From positions 1-24,271 of the forward strand of contig JAKSYS010000802.1 in NCBI GenBank assembly GCA_022925895.1: DNA of 24,271 bases. The letters are read 5' to 3'. The notes under the pieces were generated by a model that saw only the letters and a list, made by a program, of their open reading frames with translations, was not told where the DNA came from and searched no databases. A program made the position numbers and the translations under genes. This DNA is from Fragilaria crotonensis. Lineage: Eukaryota; Bacillariophyta; Fragilariophyceae; Fragilariales; Fragilariaceae. Of the stretch, positions 20,045 through 24,271 are shown in pieces. Numbering within the stretch: position 1 is the first letter of the stretch; each line of letters opens with the position of its first letter.

Positions 20045-20053
20045 TGGACGGAA
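20045..20053 (+). repeat. Right target-site duplication TGGACGGAA
   Basis: A perfect match to 13020-13028, immediately outside the right inverted repeat. It defines the insertion event and the outer edge of the element. Confidence 0.88.
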
Positions 20054-20189
20054 ATGATTTTTGATTTTGTGATGCAAGGTGTCGAGAATCACTGTGCTAC
20101 GGCAGTATGCCATGCGACGATGCAACAGTGCTAGTAGACAGTAACGGTACGGTATGTCCTGGTGATCGATCTGAGCTTGGTTGGACTAC

Positions 20190-20461
20190 TGTTGGAGTTA
20201 AGACCAAGTCAAGAACATAAAGACCTCCCAGGAGGCAGGATCTACCTGAGGAGCTGACCTGGGATAGGGCGTCATGGAATGAAGACTGCTTACAAGTAAC
20301 CTCTACTGGAGGTGAATTGCAGGTCTTTTATGTTAGTTGTTCGTGTACAAGCTACTGGATGAGGACATGTGTCAATGATTAGAGAGCATTTGAGTGCTCT
20401 CATCTTGGATCTATTGATGACTCTAAATCAGTTTGTAACTTAAACTAAGCTCACAATAACA
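20190..20461 (+). repeat. Candidate 5' LTR of the copia element
   Basis: Begins TGTTGGAGTTAA and ends CAATAACA, with TGTT/AACA inverted ends as expected for an LTR, 146 bases before the gag ATG. Two stem-loops lie inside: CCTCCCAGGAGG near 20223 and GAGAGCA...TGCTCTC near 20382-20400. No tRNA primer-binding site was recognised after it, and the matching 3' LTR is not in the window. Confidence 0.45.
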
Positions 20462-20606
20462 GAAATAAAAGTGAGTAGAGGTTATCTACTGTCGCAATCT
20501 ATACGAGTATTCGCAAAGAGATACTGTAGGGCTACTACAGTACGGTGATTTAACACGTTTATAAACGATCAGTTGAAATCCAAGGTAAAAGAGTTGTACG
20601 GAAATC

Positions 20607-22405
20607 ATGGCAGTTGAAGATTCCGATTCCAACTTTGGAACCACTGTTCGTGCGTTCGCTTTCAACGGCGATGATACGAAGTTCAGGTCGTGGGAGGGCA
20701 AAACTCTCGCGCTCGCCAGTTCGAAGGGCTTCTTGCTCGCGCTCACCAGGGCAGAGGTAACGCCGGGTCTAACGGTCGAGCAGTACGAGTATGGTGAAGT
20801 GGAGGAGCCGGTCAGGCTCGCCACGGGAGCACCTGCTGAAACTGCAGGTGTCGCAGGGGTTACTGCCAGGCTTTGGAAAAATAATACTGCAGTAGAAGTA
20901 CACCGTATACTGCAGTGTAGTATACGGTTTACTGCAGCTCTGTGAGCCGTATACCGTAATACTGCAGCTCGGCTCGCAGTAGTATTACGGTTCACTGCAG
21001 CTCCGACGAAATACGGTGATACTGCAGCTCCGTGCTGTAGTATACTGTAGCCCCACGAACAATACTACGGTATTTGCAGTATTTCGAATACTGCTGCATG
21101 ACTTCTATACGACATTTATCGTGTAAGCAGATCGAGTACCACTATCGTATCAAACATCAACCTACAGAATGCTGGAACTCGGAGTACAAACTCCGTACTG
21201 TCATTTGGTAGTTGTTCAGTGCGCCAGTTTTACGGTATGTTACTGCAGCTCCTCTTAGAAGTAGTATCAGTATATACTGCAGCCATGGATACTGGTGGCT
21301 CTGCGCTCACCAGGGCAGAGGTGTACTGCTGCTGGGACACACTGCAGCAGTACTGTACTGCAGCTCCGTAAAATGTAAATACTGGACATGCTGAAACTAT
21401 TTTGTCCAAAGCCTGGTTGCGGCACCACCAGTACGAACCCGTGCAACACCTCAGTGGAGAACCGGAAGTACTTGGCGCGCGGCTGCGTGGACTTACTTAG
21501 TGGCGAGCTGTACCGACAAGGCCTACGCGCTCATCGAACGGGCAGACGGAGACCCCTTCAAGGCTTGGACCATCCTACAGGAAAAGTACTGCGCCACGGA
21601 CGCGGAGGAAAACTACCTGAGCTGTCGGAGGCATTCGGGAAGTGTAAGTTGAGCGAGACGAAGCAAGACCCGAACTTTGGTTCAATGATTTGGACCATTT
21701 GAATATGAGGATTGCCCGTATCAACAAGAAGTACAGGCTCGATGACCTTCAGATGAAAAGTCACATCATGACGTCGATGTCCAGTGGCTACGATTCCGTC
21801 GTGGTCAAGTATCGTGGTGAACTAGCGGAGACACCGCTTGTGAAGTTGCGCAAGGAAATTGGGCTCCAGTACAAGACACTACTCAAGACTACGAAGAACA
21901 AGTCGGAGTCGGCGCTCGTGGCAATGTAAACAAACACCCATATAAAGTTCAAGGGCACGTGTCGCAACTGCGGCAAAATCGGTCACAAAGCAAACGAATG
22001 TCGGTCCGCGAAGAGTACCGCGGAAAACCGATTCTACCAAAACGCCTGTTGACAAAAAATGTCACCTGTTTCAATTGTCAAGAGAAGGGGCATTATGCAA
22101 ACAAGTGCCCAAAACCAAAGAAGGATAAAGCAGATAATGACATGGCTATGTTCGTTGGTCTTTCACGAATTGAAGTTGACGTTGAAGCCGTGGAGACACC
22201 CAAGGTCGTGGTTAACGATAGTATCGATTTTACCCCTGATGACTTCTTCGATGACTGGCGCTGGGGCGATGACTCTTTGAGCGATGACTTCAACTCCGAT
22301 GACGATCTCGGAACCTTCACCGAATTCTTTGAACACGACTTGTTGGGCGACGACGATGCTACCATGGTGGATGTCTCGAGACCCAGGAAACTATGGAGTT
22401 TGTAA
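20607..22405 (+). pseudogene. Copia gag, interrupted
   Basis: Capsid/nucleocapsid precursor. The ATG at 20607 starts a normal gag N terminus (VRAFAFNGDDTKFRSWEGKT) that runs to LWKNN near 20878. About 600 bases of CTGCAG-rich sequence then interrupt it. Gag resumes at 21485 with AWTYLVASCTDKAYALIERA, changes frame near 21610 and near 21670, and continues through INKKYRLDDLQMKSHIMTSM. A TAA at 21927-21929 stands where CAA would read on. Beyond it come two CCHC knuckles, CRNCGKIGHKANEC (about 21961) and CFNCQEKGHYANKC (about 22069), with another frame change between them, then an acidic stretch to the stop at 22405. No intact gag can be made from this copy. Confidence 0.85.
20879..21484. repeat. 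CTGCAG-rich palindromic insertion inside gag
   Basis: ACTGCAGCTC or a close variant occurs at least six times, at about 20932, 20962, 20992, 21019, 21242 and 21358. Long inverted arms are present, for example CCGTATACT...AGTATACGG near 20901-20926. A 20-base stretch of gag (20739-20758) reappears exactly at 21303-21322. Gag homology resumes at 21485. The left and right edges are approximate. Confidence 0.75.
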
Positions 22406-22409
22406 ATGT

Positions 22410-23660
22410 CAGTTTGATTACGGAGGAATTCGTTGGGACTTCGCTGCACTCAACGGCATTGAAGAATGGCTTTTGGACTCAGGTGCTACTTGCGGCGTTA
22501 CGTATGACAAATCGAAGATGTCAAACATGCGGCATCAGACAAAATGATTACGATTGGCAATGGCGCTCAGGTCGCAACTCTCGGACAGGAACGGTGCATC
22601 TAGTCAACAATCGTGGAAACCAAGTAACTCTTCATGACGTCTACTATGCACCAAAGTTCACTAAACACATCGTGAGCCTTCGCAAGTTGATTGACGATGA
22701 CTGGACATTGAATGTTGCCGACAAAACGGAATTTGTCTTAGTCGACCCAGCAACGGCGTCCACTATGTGCTTTGAGCGAAACGACAACGACCAACTGTAC
22801 TACCTGACTGGGACTCGTGTCCCAACAGCGAACGACATTGAAGCGGTACACAGCCTCACAACAAGCCGGTAACTCTAGATATTAATATAGCGCACGGCTT
22901 GCTCGGTCACCCGGACACTCGCACGGTGAAGGCGATGGCGGTGAGACAGAACTGGACATTGACTGGGACGGTACAGCCCTGTGGCTCATGTGCACTTGCA
23001 AAGCACGCGCCAAGGCGGTCCCAAAGACTACAATGACCAAAGCCAAACTCCCGGAGAGACTCTTTCTGGACATTTCGGGCCCTTCAGTGACTCCCTCAAC
23101 TCGAACTGGTATTGGCTTCGCATTGTGGATGACAACACGCGGTTTTGCTGGGACAGTTTCTTCCACGCAAGAGTGGTATACACGTCCCGTTGGAGGCCCT
23201 TCTCATCGCGAACAAGGCTGCTGGTAAACCGTGCAAGTACCTTCGCTGCGACAACGCGGGTGAGAACGAGGCCTATGTGCAGAAACTGTGTGCCGAACAC
23301 GATATTGCCCTCGAGATGACCGCTCCGAACACCCCCAAATGAATGGCGTGGTGGAACGGAGCTTCGCTACATGGGATCGCGCCTTCGCGACTATGTATTG
23401 TGCACGATTCACGTTAGAATCGCAGGGTTTGTTATGGCCTGAGGCCATTAACACGATTACCAAGCTTGGTAACACGCTCCCACGCACCGGGGACGTTTTG
23501 GACCCCTACACTGCCTGGCACGGTGAAGATGTCAGGCCCAATCGCATTTGGATTATCTTCAGCCGTTTGGGAGAATCGCCTACATCACGGATCGCACTAA
23601 GATCAAGGCTAAGGCTGACGTCAGGGCTTCGAAATGTGTGTTCGTCGGGTATGCGACGAT
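22410..23660 (+). pseudogene. Copia pol, protease and integrase part
   Basis: The aspartic protease motif LDSGAT has its Asp codon at 22476-22478. A pre-integrase segment follows (TLHDVYYAPKFTKHIVSLRK near 22637). The integrase has a zinc-binding H-x4-H and C-x2-C arrangement (His 22893 and 22908, Cys 22980 and 22989). Its core has LFLDISGP near 23060, a second Asp in RCDNAGEN near 23249, and Glu in GVVERSFATWDRAFA near 23349. These are the DD-E residues. Frames change near 22540, 22985, 23090, 23145 and 23340, so no complete polyprotein is encoded. Confidence 0.85.
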
Positions 23661-24271
23661 CACTCCGGTGACACGTACAGTACAAGTTCTACAACCCTAC
23701 GACGAAACATACCATACTGTCCCGTGATGTCCACCAATGGATGGAATGGCACGGACGTATCACGGCTACTGATGATTTGGCACTGTTTGACGAATTAGAT
23801 AGATTAAAGACGGATTCAGTCATTTTGCCTGCCACCTCGACGGACATTCCCATTTTGTCTGACACTGACGGTTCGGACTGACGATCTCTGGGATCTCCGC
23901 CTCGACGCCCGCCGGCACGGATACAGGACTACCAGTTGAAGATGCTCTTCGTCCTGCGCGGAGGAATTTGGCTCCGGCTTTCGGTTCGGGTGCTGTCACT
24001 CGAGCACGAGCCCTCGCGTCAACGAGTACCTTCGCCGATGTACACAGGAACGAAGACAATTTGGAAGCGTCGGTTGCTACCATAAGCGCGGAGGAATTGT
24101 CCTCGCTACTGGTTATGAACGCCTTACTTCAATCGGATCCTCAACTTGGTGTACCAAAGAACTACAAGGCTCTACTTAAGCTCAATGACCCAAAGTGGAC
24201 AACTTCTATGCACGGTGAGCTGGAAAACTTCCTCAAGCGCGACGCATGGGAATTCTTACCACGCAGCGAGT
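23661..24271 (+). pseudogene. Copia pol, linker and start of reverse transcriptase, truncated by window
   Basis: After integrase come a LSRDVHQWMEWHGR segment (near 23715) and a poorly conserved linker with a TGA at 23879-23881. The frame open at the window end reads LGVPKNYKALLKLNDPKWTT, then HGELENFLKRDAWEF, which is the entry to the copia reverse-transcriptase domain. The catalytic residues of RT lie beyond the window. Confidence 0.75.

Larger units (their letters stand above)
20190..24271 (+). mobile_element. Ty1/copia-type retroelement, decayed, cut off by the window end
   Basis: Gag with two zinc knuckles, an aspartic protease, integrase and the first part of reverse transcriptase follow in the copia order (integrase before RT). 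The wording of the domains fits diatom copia elements. A possible 5' LTR is at 20190-20461. The element carries frame changes, at least one nonsense codon and a repeat-rich insertion in gag. Its 3' part and 3' LTR lie outside the window. Confidence 0.85.

Noticed and set aside
20100-20600. tRNA genes or a tRNA primer-binding site near the candidate LTR
   Set aside because: No cloverleaf or recognisable tRNA 3'-end complement was found by eye.

Overview
The window reads as nuclear DNA of a photosynthetic stramenopile, most likely a pennate diatom. Three things point there: proteins with two-step plastid targeting (signal peptide with an Ala-Phe cleavage site followed by a transit peptide), sparse short GT-AG introns with GTGAGT or GTAAGT donors, and a Ty1/copia element with gag, protease, integrase and reverse transcriptase in that order. 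The species is inferred, not shown.

Layout. 141-3867 (+): a plant-type tRNA ligase (ligase, kinase and cyclic phosphodiesterase in one chain). 3868-5039: a gene-free spacer packed with GTAC-centred palindromes. 5040-7096 (+): a calcium-dependent protein kinase with EF hands. 7172-8191 (-): ERCC1, the DNA-repair partner of XPF, convergent with the kinase. 8192-9029: spacer plus an unresolved gene end. 9030-9609 (-): a partial gene of unknown function. 9610-10721 (-): a predicted plastid protein with a cyclic-nucleotide-binding-like fold. 10722-11786: a second repeat-rich spacer with GGGTGGGTATGGGT-type sequence. 11787-12875 (-): a predicted thylakoid-lumen TPR protein.

13029-20044 is a complete 7.0 kb Mutator-like DNA transposon. 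It has about 75 bp terminal inverted repeats and a perfect 9 bp target duplication (TGGACGGAA). It carries a SWIM/zinc-knuckle transposase on the plus strand. On the minus strand is a convergent passenger gene whose C-terminal part looks like a 2-oxoglutarate/Fe(II) oxygenase fold (HxD, then a distal His 63 residues later). An array of five repeats of about 157 bp lies near the right end. The oxygenase-like passenger gene is the most interesting object in the window.

From about 20190 to the window end lies a decayed Ty1/copia retroelement. Its gag is broken by about 600 bp of CTGCAG-rich palindromic sequence, by a nonsense codon and by frame changes.

Nearly every gene, host or mobile, has one or more single-base frame breaks, and several sit at short homopolymers. 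In conserved host genes this looks more like uncorrected sequencing error than gene death, so I describe the host genes as genes and note the breaks.
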